Below, piece by piece: positions 1 through 6,840 of a stretch of 9,624 nt of DNA. The DNA is taken from NCBI GenBank assembly GCA_028706415.1, contig JAQWBK010000058.1:1-9624 (forward strand), read 5' to 3'. Made by a program: the position numbers and the translations under genes. The notes beneath the pieces were generated by a model. The model saw only the letters and a list, made by a program, of their open reading frames with translations. It had not been told where the DNA came from and ran no database searches. Position 1 is the first letter of the stretch; every line of letters begins with the position of its first letter. The DNA is from Oscillospiraceae bacterium. GTDB lineage: Bacteria; Bacillota; Clostridia; Oscillospirales; Acutalibacteraceae.

Positions 1-17
1 GTTATAATCTTTTCCAC
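1..17 (-). CDS. possible start of a leftward gene (partial, cut by window edge)
   Basis: Read on the minus strand, a very strong ribosome site AAAGGAGG (27-34) is followed after 9 bases by a GTG at 17. That frame stays open to the window edge and reads MEKII. A TTG two bases upstream meets a stop after five codons, so GTG is the only workable start here. Only five codons are visible, so no function can be assigned. A gene diverging from the ABC transporter at 322 would make sense as a regulator or partner of it, but that is a guess from position. The evidence is the ribosome site alone. Confidence 0.35.
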
Positions 18-321
18 AAGAGGTTGCCTCCTTTGTGATTTTTTTGTCTTTCAACTCTATTAAATCACTTTTTGGCAATCTCTTGTATCTTTTTCTTTAA
101 AACCCCTACATTTATTTTACACCGAGGCCATGCGCACCGGAAAACCGTAAAACTACCGTGTTCTCTTTTTTTATTCGTAATATCCTTGCAAGTTTGTTGT
201 TATATTGTATATTGTATTTTACAAATTTATAAAAAGTTTAAAATTGCAACATAGTTTATTTTAAGTTTCTTAACGAACTGTAGTATACTCTCAGAAGCTA
301 ACCAGAAGGAGTAGATGCACA
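18..321. other. AT-rich divergent intergenic region, no gene seen
   Basis: This stretch separates the possible leftward gene from the ABC transporter. It is T-rich at both ends and has a short GC-richer patch at about 122-155. A 60-codon open frame at 72-254 has no ribosome site and low-complexity hydrophobic content, so it is not called. A possible rightward promoter is TTGCAA (186-191), a 16-base spacer and TATATT (208-213). A second -10-like TATACT lies at 284-289. No strong terminator or riboswitch-like fold is evident. Confidence 0.5.
284..311 (+). promoter_or_regulatory. candidate -10 box and ribosome site of the ABC transporter
   Basis: TATACT at 284-289 is a good -10 box, but the base run 17 upstream (TTAAGT) is a poor -35, so the promoter may need an activator. 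The ribosome site AAGGAG (306-311) sits 10 bases before the ATG at 322. An ATG at 315 is out of frame and too close to the ribosome site. The upstream pair TTGCAA/TATATT (186-213) is an alternative promoter. Confidence 0.35.
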
Positions 322-3045
322 ATGCTTCAAATAAAGAAAATCAGCAAAAAATATCAAACCGGAGATTTAATTCAGACAGCACTTGACAGCGTGAGTCTTA
401 ACCTCCGCGACAACGAGTTTGTAGCAATTCTCGGCCCAAGCGGTTCGGGAAAGACAACGCTTTTAAATGTAATTGGAGGACTTGACCGTTACGATAGCGG
501 AGATTTAATTATTAATTCGATTTCCACAAAGAAATATAAGGATAGAGATTGGGATTCTTATCGCAATCACACCATCGGGTTTGTATTTCAAAGCTACAAC
601 CTTATTCCGCATCAATCGATTCTTGCCAATGTAGAGTTGGCATTGACAATATCGGGCATATCCAGAAGTGAGCGAAAAAAACGGGCAAGGGAAGCACTGG
701 AAAAGGTTGGGCTTGGCGATCAGCTCCATAAAAAGCCAAATCAGATGTCCGGCGGGCAGATGCAGCGGGTTGCAATCGCCCGCGCACTTGTCAATAATCC
801 CGAAGTTCTGCTTGCCGACGAACCGACAGGGGCGCTGGATACCGAAACCAGCATGCAGGTTATGGAGCTTCTCAAAGAGGTTGCAAAGGATCGACTGGTG
901 GTTATGGTAACGCATAATCCCGAGCTTGCTGATAAATATGCAACCCGCACAGTAAAGTTGCGCGACGGCAGAGTGATTGACGATTCCAATCCGTTTGAGC
1001 TTGGCGGGGATACCATGGAAGAGCCGATACACAAGACCATGGGGAAATCCTCAATGTCTTTGATGACATCTCTTTCGTTGTCGTTCAACAATCTGCGGAC
1101 AAAAAAAGGCCGAACCCTTTTAACCTCTTTTGCAGGGTCTATCGGCATTATCGGCATTGCACTGATTTTGTCGCTATCTACGGGCGTAAACGCCTATATC
1201 GATGATATTCAGAAAAGCACCATGACCTCATATCCGGTTTCGATTGAAGAACGGTCGGTGGATTTTAGCAGCTTGATGGCAGCCGGAGAAGAAAACAGTG
1301 AAGAAAAAGAGCTTGACCATGAGCGTAACGATGTGTATTTAAACGGCAGGGATTTTGAGATTGTGTCGTCTATGACAACCAGCATTAAAGAGAATAATCT
1401 GACCGAATTCAAAAAATATCTCGATAAAGATAACAGTGAAATCCATCAGTATATCGGTGAGAACGGCATTGTTTATTCCTACGATATAAAATTCAATGTA
1501 TTTACACACGATTCTGAAAAAGTATTGGTAAATACCGACGGCAGCACCCTTCCCGATTCAAAGTTTTCAAGCGGGGGGGGTATGGGTGGCATGGATGGCA
1601 TGGGTGGTATGTTTGAAGGGAGATCAAACAATTTTGAGCAGCTCATGCCTGGAACAGGTGATGCGCTAATCAGTTCTGCTGTTACCGATAGTTATGATAT
1701 ACTTTATGGAAAATGGCCATCAGCTTATAATGAAGTTATACTCACACTTGACAAGAACAATGAAATATCGGCAGTGACACTTTTTGAACTGGGTATTTTA
1801 CCTGCCACCGAGTATAAGGAATTGATGGATAAAATTGAAGACGGTGAAGAAATAACAATTGAAGAGCAAAAATGGAGTTATGCTGATATTTGCAATCAGA
1901 AGCTTTATATGATTCCTTCTTCCGGCATGTATAATAAAAACGAAAACGGTCTTTTTGAATCAGTCGGTGATGATAATACACAAATAGAAAAGCTGCTTGA
2001 AAAGGCGGTTGAGCTGATAATAACCGGCGTTATTCGCCCCAAAAAGGACGCCGATTATGTTTCTGTTCGCGAAACACTCGGGTACACAAAGGCATTAACC
2101 GATTATATTATTGATTATACTAATAACAGCGAAGCGGTAAAAGCACAGGAAGCAAGCCGAGATACCAACATATTTAGCGGAGTATCATTCGCACCGTCTG
2201 ATGATGCTGCAAAAATTGCCGATGCAAAGGTATATATCACCAACATGGGTGTAACCCAAAAAGCCAACCTCGGTAAATCCCTATTGAGCAGCATGAATGC
2301 CGGCAATCCATCTATGGCAGGGCAGATGGCGGAAATGGGGGAGACCGAGCTTGCCGCAATGTTTGACAGTTATCTTGAAAACCCTGAGGAGGGCGTGCTG
2401 CTTTCCATTTACGACAAATATATTTCGGCAGGAAGCTATGACGAGAATATGGAGACTTTGGGTGTAGTCAGCCTTGATGCCCCCTCATCCATCAATATCT
2501 ATGCCGACAATTTTGAAGATAAGGATGATATATCGGCTTGTATTGAAAATTATAACAAGACAGCAAGTGAAGTAAACCAGATCAGCTACACCGATTATGT
2601 AGCACTGCTGATGTCGTCTGTTACCACAATCGTTAATGTAATATCCTATGTCCTAATCGCATTCGTTGCAGTATCCCTTGTGGTGTCCTCCATTATGATC
2701 GGAATTATCACCTACATTTCGGTGCTGGAGCGCACAAAGGAAATTGGTATTCTTCGCGCCATCGGTGCATCCAAAAAGAACATTTCTCAGGTATTTAATG
2801 CGGAAACCTTTATCATCGGTTTTTGCTCCGGTTCCATCGGTGTCGGGATTTCGGCGCTGTTGCTCATTCCCGGAAATGCAGTTATCCACGCCTTGACGGA
2901 TTCGGCCAATGTAAATGCCCAGCTTCCCATAATAAGTGCCGTGGTTCTTGTTGCTTTGAGCATGGTGTTGACACTAATCGGCGGCTTAATTCCTGCAAAG
3001 AAAGCAGCGAAGAAAGACCCGGTAATCGCACTAAGGACAGAATAA
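322..3045 (+). CDS. fused ABC transporter ATPase/permease, MacB/FtsX type
   Basis: This 907-residue single-chain exporter half has an N-terminal ATPase (residues 1-225) and an FtsX-type permease. The ATPase shows Walker A GPSGSGKTT (38-46), Q-loop Q90, signature MSGGQ (142-146), Walker B VLLADE (162-167) and switch His198. The first membrane helix (about 265-290) is followed by a large extracellular domain to about 765. Three C-terminal helices lie near 771-798, 831-852 and 873-896, with the FtsX motif ERTKEIGILRAIGAS between the first two. The ending ALRTE is the usual MacB-family C-terminus. The extracellular part has a Gly/Met-rich segment (417-430) coded partly by a run of eight G. MacB-type proteins use ATP mechanically to export peptides or lipoproteins or to remove antimicrobial peptides, and the substrate here is unknown. 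No accessory membrane-fusion gene is adjacent. The stop TAA is directly followed by mobile repeat copy 1. Confidence 0.93.
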   Translation: MLQIKKISKKYQTGDLIQTALDSVSLNLRDNEFVAILGPSGSGKTTLLNVIGGLDRYDSGDLIINSISTKKYKDRDWDSYRNHTIGFVFQSYNLIPHQSILANVELALTISGISRSERKKRAREALEKVGLGDQLHKKPNQMSGGQMQRVAIARALVNNPEVLLADEPTGALDTETSMQVMELLKEVAKDRLVVMVTHNPELADKYATRTVKLRDGRVIDDSNPFELGGDTMEEPIHKTMGKSSMSLMTSLSLSFNNLRTKKGRTLLTSFAGSIGIIGIALILSLSTGVNAYIDDIQKSTMTSYPVSIEERSVDFSSLMAAGEENSEEKELDHERNDVYLNGRDFEIVSSMTTSIKENNLTEFKKYLDKDNSEIHQYIGENGIVYSYDIKFNVFTHDSEKVLVNTDGSTLPDSKFSSGGGMGGMDGMGGMFEGRSNNFEQLMPGTGDALISSAVTDSYDILYGKWPSAYNEVILTLDKNNEISAVTLFELGILPATEYKELMDKIEDGEEITIEEQKWSYADICNQKLYMIPSSGMYNKNENGLFESVGDDNTQIEKLLEKAVELIITGVIRPKKDADYVSVRETLGYTKALTDYIIDYTNNSEAVKAQEASRDTNIFSGVSFAPSDDAAKIADAKVYITNMGVTQKANLGKSLLSSMNAGNPSMAGQMAEMGETELAAMFDSYLENPEEGVLLSIYDKYISAGSYDENMETLGVVSLDAPSSINIYADNFEDKDDISACIENYNKTASEVNQISYTDYVALLMSSVTTIVNVISYVLIAFVAVSLVVSSIMIGIITYISVLERTKEIGILRAIGASKKNISQVFNAETFIIGFCSGSIGVGISALLLIPGNAVIHALTDSANVNAQLPIISAVVLVALSMVLTLIGGLIPAKKAAKKDPVIALRTE

Positions 3046-3202
3046 TACTGCTCTCAAGTAAAAATCAAGACATCTTTGCGGTCTGTTTTCCGCCATACAG
3101 CGTTGTTGTCGTCGGCGGGCGTCAAGCCCGCTCTCCTCCTCCGCCTTGCATGACGAAAAATAAACCGCAAAGACAGGATGATTTTAATCAGGGATATTAG
3201 TA
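3046..3202 (+). mobile_element. MITE-like hairpin repeat, copy 1 (about 157 bases)
   Basis: Begins with TACTGCTCTCAAGTAAAA immediately after the ABC transporter stop codon. The first 79 bases match the reverse complement of 8043-8121 with a single difference (3091). The whole element is an imperfect long inverted repeat: CTTTGCGG near the left end answers CCGCAAAG near the right end (about 3165-3172), and CCGCCATACA answers TGCATGACG. The right 45 bases differ strongly from copy 2. The left flank is TAA (the stop codon) and the right flank TTA, so a target duplication is plausible but not exact. No coding capacity. It may also act as a hairpin terminator for the ABC gene. Confidence 0.8.
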
Positions 3203-3252
3203 TTAGTAATCTTATCGGTAAGTTTTGTGCACATATTCTGCCACATAAAAGG

Positions 3253-3287
3253 CAAAGAAGACGGCTGCTTCGCAGTCGTCTTCTTTG
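3253..3287. terminator. probable bidirectional terminator between convergent genes
   Basis: A hairpin with 16-base arms (3253-3268 and 3272-3287), one G-T pair and a TTC loop lies between the ends of the ABC transporter and the dehydrogenase. Read on the minus strand it is followed by TTTGCC and TTTT, and on the plus strand the right arm itself ends in TTCTTT. It sits 60 bases beyond the dehydrogenase stop codon, the right place to end the etfB-etfA-glcD transcript. Confidence 0.75.
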
Positions 3288-3340
3288 TGTAAATATTGTA
3301 TTTGTGAAGCATTTTGTCTTGTCGATTTTCTTATTTGAGA

Positions 3341-3353
3341 CTGGTATTACCAA
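3341..3353. promoter_or_regulatory. second LldR/FadR-type operator match at the end of the operon
   Basis: CTGGTATTACCAA contains the perfect palindrome TGGTATTACCA (3342-3352). This fits the TGGTnnnACCA core of FadR-subfamily operators and agrees with 11 of 13 bases of the main operator core at 6781-6793. It overlaps the stop codon of the dehydrogenase (3347-3349). A match to the eight fixed bases is expected by chance about once in six or seven windows this size, so it may be fortuitous. Confidence 0.35.
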
Positions 3354-4747
3354 CATACTTTCCCGGGATTCAGTATATTATCCGGGTCAAACACCTGCTT
3401 GATACCCTGCATGATAAGGAGTAAATCCTCCGCCAAAGACTCTTTCAAATATGGCTGCTTGACATAGCCGATGCCGTGTTCTCCCGACACCTCGCCATGC
3501 AGCTCCCGAGCTTTTTTATACATGGCATCCATGGCAGACATCTTCCGCTGCTCCCATTGGATGTCGGTCAATTCATCGCGCAGCACATAGATATGCAGGT
3601 TTCCGTCACCGGCATGGCCAAAGCTTTTAATGCGGATACCGACAGTTTTTTGAAGCTTATGGATAAAATCCACCATCTCCCCGATGCAGCTTCGCGGTAC
3701 AACAACATCCACCTCGTCCATCGCACATGTTGAAGCCTTAATGGCCTCTAAAAACGCCCCTCGCGCCTTCCAGACCGTTTCACTCCGCTCCTCTGTATCC
3801 ATTATCAAAACATCGGTCGCGCCCTGATCCAGACAAATCTGTGCCACGCTGTCATAATCACGCTCAATGTCTGCTTTCGTGTTTCCGTCAAACTTCAGCA
3901 GAAGGTACGCATCCGCATTGGTAACCGGAAATGCCAAACCGAGATACCGTTCGGCATCCTTAATCACTTCCTGTTCCATAAACTCTACAGCCGTAGGAAC
4001 AGCTTGGGAGCGGATAATCAGTGGCACCGCTCCGATAGCCCGATCAAGGGATGGAAACGGAACGAGTAAGCTAATTGTTTTCTTAGGCAGCGGCAGTAGC
4101 TTAAGGACCGCTTTGGTCACCACGCCAAGCGTTCCCTCCGCCCCAACCATCAGATCCTTCAAAGCATATCCGGAGCTGTTCTTGACAGTTTTTCCGCCCA
4201 GCCGGACGATATTGCCGTTTGGCAACACCACCTCCAGCCCCCGCACATAATCCCGCGTCACGCCGTATTTGACGGCACGCATTCCACCCGCGTTAGTGCT
4301 GATATTGCCGCCGATAGTGGCTGATTTTTCGCCCGGATCAGGCGGATAAAATAACTGATTTTCCTCCACAAACTGAGACAAATCCATCAGCAAAACGCCC
4401 GGTTCCACGGTAACCGTCATGTTTTCCTCATCCAACTCCAGAATCCGATTCATACCGCTGAGGTCGAGCAGAATACCGTGCTCCACCGGCACAGCGGCGC
4501 CCACCAGCCCGGTGCCGGAGCCCCGGGGTGTAATCGGTATTCGCTGCGAGCAGGCATACTTTATCACAGCAGCGACTTCTTCCGTACTGCACACCTTTAT
4601 CACAATATCGGGGTGGCTTGTGATATCCCCCAGCTCGTCATGGCTGTAATCTTCCCCTACATCGTCCCGGTAGAGCACACGATCACAATCTCCTACAATC
4701 TCCAGAATACGCTTATAATCCTGATCATCAAACACTTTGTACGACAT
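3347..4747 (-). CDS. glcD: FAD-linked 2-hydroxyacid (probably lactate) dehydrogenase, GlcD/LctD family
   Basis: A 466-residue flavoprotein of the vanillyl-alcohol-oxidase fold. The N-terminal FAD-binding domain carries PRGSGTG (74-80), PDPGEKSATIGGN (136-148) and VGAEGTLG (201-208). The C-terminal FAD-oxidase domain carries the metal/substrate histidines in GHAGDGNLH (377-385) and EHGIG (423-427), and ends with NPGK. The family oxidises D-lactate, glycolate or related 2-hydroxyacids. Directly behind etfB and etfA it corresponds to LctD of the Acetobacterium woodii Ldh-Etf complex, passing electrons to the Etf flavins. The start at 4747 has the ribosome site GGGGAGGG eight bases upstream and matches the family N-terminus. 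An upstream ATG at 4804 would add 19 unlikely residues inside etfA. It overlaps the etfA end by 20 bases, suggesting translational coupling. The choice between lactate and glycolate, and the stereospecificity, rest on context. Confidence 0.9.
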   Translation of the reverse strand: MSYKVFDDQDYKRILEIVGDCDRVLYRDDVGEDYSHDELGDITSHPDIVIKVCSTEEVAAVIKYACSQRIPITPRGSGTGLVGAAVPVEHGILLDLSGMNRILELDEENMTVTVEPGVLLMDLSQFVEENQLFYPPDPGEKSATIGGNISTNAGGMRAVKYGVTRDYVRGLEVVLPNGNIVRLGGKTVKNSSGYALKDLMVGAEGTLGVVTKAVLKLLPLPKKTISLLVPFPSLDRAIGAVPLIIRSQAVPTAVEFMEQEVIKDAERYLGLAFPVTNADAYLLLKFDGNTKADIERDYDSVAQICLDQGATDVLIMDTEERSETVWKARGAFLEAIKASTCAMDEVDVVVPRSCIGEMVDFIHKLQKTVGIRIKSFGHAGDGNLHIYVLRDELTDIQWEQRKMSAMDAMYKKARELHGEVSGEHGIGYVKQPYLKESLAEDLLLIMQGIKQVFDPDNILNPGKVCW

Positions 4748-5936
4748 AATCGCAACCCTCCCCACCTTGTTGTAGTTTTTCAATAAGCCTAGGTACGATG
4801 TCATACAGGTCCCCTACCAGGCCAATATGTGCCACGCTAAAAATCGGCGCTTTTTCATCTTTGTTGATAGCGATAATCTTGTCTGCCGACTTCATCCCTG
4901 CCGAAAATTGCACCGCACCGGATACGCCGCAGGCAATAATCAGCTTGGGTCGGACGGTTCGCCCGCTTAATCCGATCTGCCGCCCGCCGTCTAACCAACC
5001 GGCCTCAGCCAATGGGCGGGTACAGGCAAGCTCACCACCCAGTAGTTCTGCCAGCGTTTGCAGCAGAGCTAAATCCTCTTTCTTTTTCACGCCCCGTCCG
5101 GCGGCAACCAACACCTCGACCTGTTCAAGCGACCGTGTCTTTTCCTTGTGCCGGACGCTGAGTACCCGTATGTTAGAGCTAAGCATTTTCTCGTCAATGC
5201 TGCAAGACACAATCTTTCCGCTCGCTTGGGCAGTGCACACGGGTGCATTCATCACCTTGTACCGTACCGTAGCTAGCTGCGGACGGTGATTCGGCGTGAT
5301 GATCTGCGCCATTATGTTGCCCCCGAAAGCCGGTCGTATTTGTACCAAATCGGTGTTATCCAAAATATCCAACACGGTGCAATCCGCCGTCAACCCGGTG
5401 CGGAGCCGCGCTGCCAAACGCGGTGCCAGCTGCCGTCCTACCGGCGTTGCCCCCACGAGTATAACCGACGGCTTATTCCGGTTTACAAAATCCTCAAATG
5501 CGGCAGTATATGGTTCGATTTGAAAGTGTCCCAACCGAGGAGTATCATAAACGAATACGGCATCCACCCCATAATGCAGCAACGCTTCCGCCGCTGTCCC
5601 AACATCACTGCCCAATAGCAGGCAGAATACCGACTGACCCGATTTCTCGGCCAGCTCTCGCGCTTTGCCGATCAGTTCAAAGGTAACCGGATGAATGTCG
5701 CCGTCTTCGTAATCAACATAAACGCAGATGCCACTCCATTGCGATTTGTCAACCGCAACCTTATCCTCCAGGTACTCCACTTCACCATTTTTGCTTTTAT
5801 TAACGCAAAGCTTACACATTTTACACGCCGCGTTGATCTGAACATCTCCATCCACAATCTCCATCGCATGAAAAGGGCAACACTCTATAAATTGTTTCTT
5901 GTCAACAATACGCTCCTGATGAATCACCAGTCCCAT
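4728..5936 (-). CDS. etfA: electron transfer flavoprotein alpha subunit with N-terminal ferredoxin-like segment
   Basis: 402 residues, longer than a plain EtfA (about 310-340) because of an N-terminal iron-sulfur segment. Cys20-Pro plus Cys38, Cys41 and Cys44 (CKMCKLC) are enough for one [4Fe-4S] cluster; Cys19 is extra. The EtfA N-terminal domain follows (about 68-260). The C-terminal FAD domain shows SGRTVRPKLIIACGVSG (324-340), AINKDEKAPIF (356-366) and VGDL (374-377). At 342-347 the common IQHxAG motif reads VQFSAG, with Phe in place of His. It pairs with EtfB and the dehydrogenase to move electrons between a 2-hydroxyacid, NAD+ and ferredoxin in the cytoplasm. The ATG at 5936 has GGAGG nine bases upstream and lies 6 bases after the etfB stop. 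It corresponds to LctC of A. woodii; the iron-sulfur extension supports a bifurcating Etf rather than a respiratory one. Confidence 0.93.
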   Translation of the reverse strand: MGLVIHQERIVDKKQFIECCPFHAMEIVDGDVQINAACKMCKLCVNKSKNGEVEYLEDKVAVDKSQWSGICVYVDYEDGDIHPVTFELIGKARELAEKSGQSVFCLLLGSDVGTAAEALLHYGVDAVFVYDTPRLGHFQIEPYTAAFEDFVNRNKPSVILVGATPVGRQLAPRLAARLRTGLTADCTVLDILDNTDLVQIRPAFGGNIMAQIITPNHRPQLATVRYKVMNAPVCTAQASGKIVSCSIDEKMLSSNIRVLSVRHKEKTRSLEQVEVLVAAGRGVKKKEDLALLQTLAELLGGELACTRPLAEAGWLDGGRQIGLSGRTVRPKLIIACGVSGAVQFSAGMKSADKIIAINKDEKAPIFSVAHIGLVGDLYDIVPRLIEKLQQGGEGCDYVVQSV

Positions 5937-5942
5937 TTTCTT

Positions 5943-6737
5943 TTACCTCCGCACAAATTTCTGTCCGATAAGAAGGTCCGCCAGTCTTTGCGATAACTCC
6001 TCCGCATTCCCGTCCCACAGCTGCTGATCATCATTAACATCAGGCGAAAAAATACGCTGCACCTGTGTGGGGGAGCCGCTTAATCCATAACGGGCAGTGC
6101 TCTGATCCGGCAAGTCAGCCAAAGACAACACCGTAATTTCCCGGTCTTGGGTCAGCTTCTTTTTTATATATGACGGTAAGCGGGGCTGATAAATCCCCTT
6201 GTCGACACAAAGAAGACAGGGGAGTTGGATTTCTACCGTCTCCACCGTGTTCGACAATCCCATTTCCACCGTAATGGACTCTTCTCCGGCTTCGTGAATT
6301 GCTGTTACATTGGTAGCGCTCGGGATTCCCAGAAACTCACTGATTTCGCTGCCAACCTGTGCGGTATCGCCATCGGTTGTCTGTTTACCGCAAAAGATTA
6401 TGTCAAAATGACCTGCCGTCTTAATTGCTTGTGACAATGTATAGCTCGTAGCCAAAACATCGGCGCCTGCAAACTTCCTATCTGATACCAGTATGCCATG
6501 ATCTGCACCCATGGCATAGGCTTCGCGGATGATTTCGGTGGCTTGCCCCGGCCCCATGGTGATAACCGTGATCTTGCCCCCTACTTGTTCCCTCAATCGT
6601 AATGCACTTTCCAGCGCGTACAGATCGTAAGGATTCATTTTGGAATCGACCCCGTCCCGTTTCAATACCCCTGATACCGGATCTATCTCCACTTTATTGG
6701 TTCCCGGCACCTGCTTAATACAAACAAGTATCTCCAT
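5943..6737 (-). CDS. etfB: electron transfer flavoprotein beta subunit (bifurcating type, LctB-like)
   Basis: 264 residues, normal length for EtfB. It opens with MEILVCIKQVPGT, then the conserved MNPYDLYALESALRL (34-48), the nucleotide-binding MGPGQA (61-66) and the flavin-binding signature GKQTTDGDTAQVG (117-129). The closing residues up to LIGQKFVRR form the arm that packs on EtfA. In confurcating lactate dehydrogenases this subunit carries the FAD that splits electrons between NAD+ and ferredoxin; assignment to that class rests on the neighbours. The start at 6737 is chosen because GGGAGGAT lies 8 bases upstream and the homology begins there. A longer frame back to 6818 would run through the operator palindrome and the promoter. 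It is first gene of the etfB-etfA-glcD transcript, about 54 bases after the predicted transcript start. Confidence 0.93.
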   Translation of the reverse strand: MEILVCIKQVPGTNKVEIDPVSGVLKRDGVDSKMNPYDLYALESALRLREQVGGKITVITMGPGQATEIIREAYAMGADHGILVSDRKFAGADVLATSYTLSQAIKTAGHFDIIFCGKQTTDGDTAQVGSEISEFLGIPSATNVTAIHEAGEESITVEMGLSNTVETVEIQLPCLLCVDKGIYQPRLPSYIKKKLTQDREITVLSLADLPDQSTARYGLSGSPTQVQRIFSPDVNDDQQLWDGNAEELSQRLADLLIGQKFVRR

Positions 6738-6762
6738 ACTCGTATCCTCCCGGCTATAATAT

Positions 6763-6811
6763 AAATGCGCTATTATGAAATTGGTATGACCAATTTCATA
6801 ATAGCGCATTT
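6763..6811. promoter_or_regulatory. 49-base palindrome with LldR/FadR-type operator core
   Basis: Perfect inverted repeat with 23-base arms (6763-6785 and 6789-6811) around the centre ATG (6786-6788). The core TTGGTATGACCAA (6781-6793) fits the TGGTnnnACCA pattern bound by FadR-subfamily GntR regulators such as LldR. It overlaps the -10 box and the predicted transcript start of etfB, so bound regulator would block transcription. The arms extend far beyond the usual 13-17 base site; transcripts reading in from the regulator gene would carry a 23-base-pair hairpin. Confidence 0.85.
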
Positions 6812-6826
6812 TAATCAATTTGTCTA
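6798..6826 (-). promoter_or_regulatory. promoter of the etfB-etfA-glcD operon
   Basis: On the minus strand the -35 box TAGACA (6821-6826) and -10 box TATTAT (6798-6803) are separated by exactly 17 bases. The predicted start is near 6791, at the centre of the operator core. The -35 lies just 14 bases after the regulator's stop codon, so the operon has its own promoter although it follows the regulator in the same direction. Confidence 0.7.
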
Positions 6827-6840
6827 TGATAGATATTTTA

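Noticed and set aside
122..175. Possible terminator with CGGAAAACCG and a following T run
   Set aside because: The stem is only three base pairs and is separated from the T run by unrelated sequence.
72..254. 60-codon plus-strand open frame left of the ABC transporter
   Set aside because: No ribosome site, Phe/Leu/Ile/Cys-rich product as expected from T-rich DNA, and it lies over a likely promoter region.
3054..3402. Open frames on both strands through 3054-3402 with Arg/Pro-rich products
   Set aside because: They run through the mobile repeat and the terminator; composition comes from the GC-rich hairpin, and no ribosome sites support them.
6763..6811. Palindrome read as a classic intrinsic terminator of the regulator gene
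   Set aside because: No T run follows either arm, and the promoter and operator reading explains its position better; a partial insulating role is not excluded.
6738..6818. 27-residue N-terminal extension of EtfB
   Set aside because: It would be translated from the operator palindrome and promoter; the ribosome site and family homology place the start at 6737.
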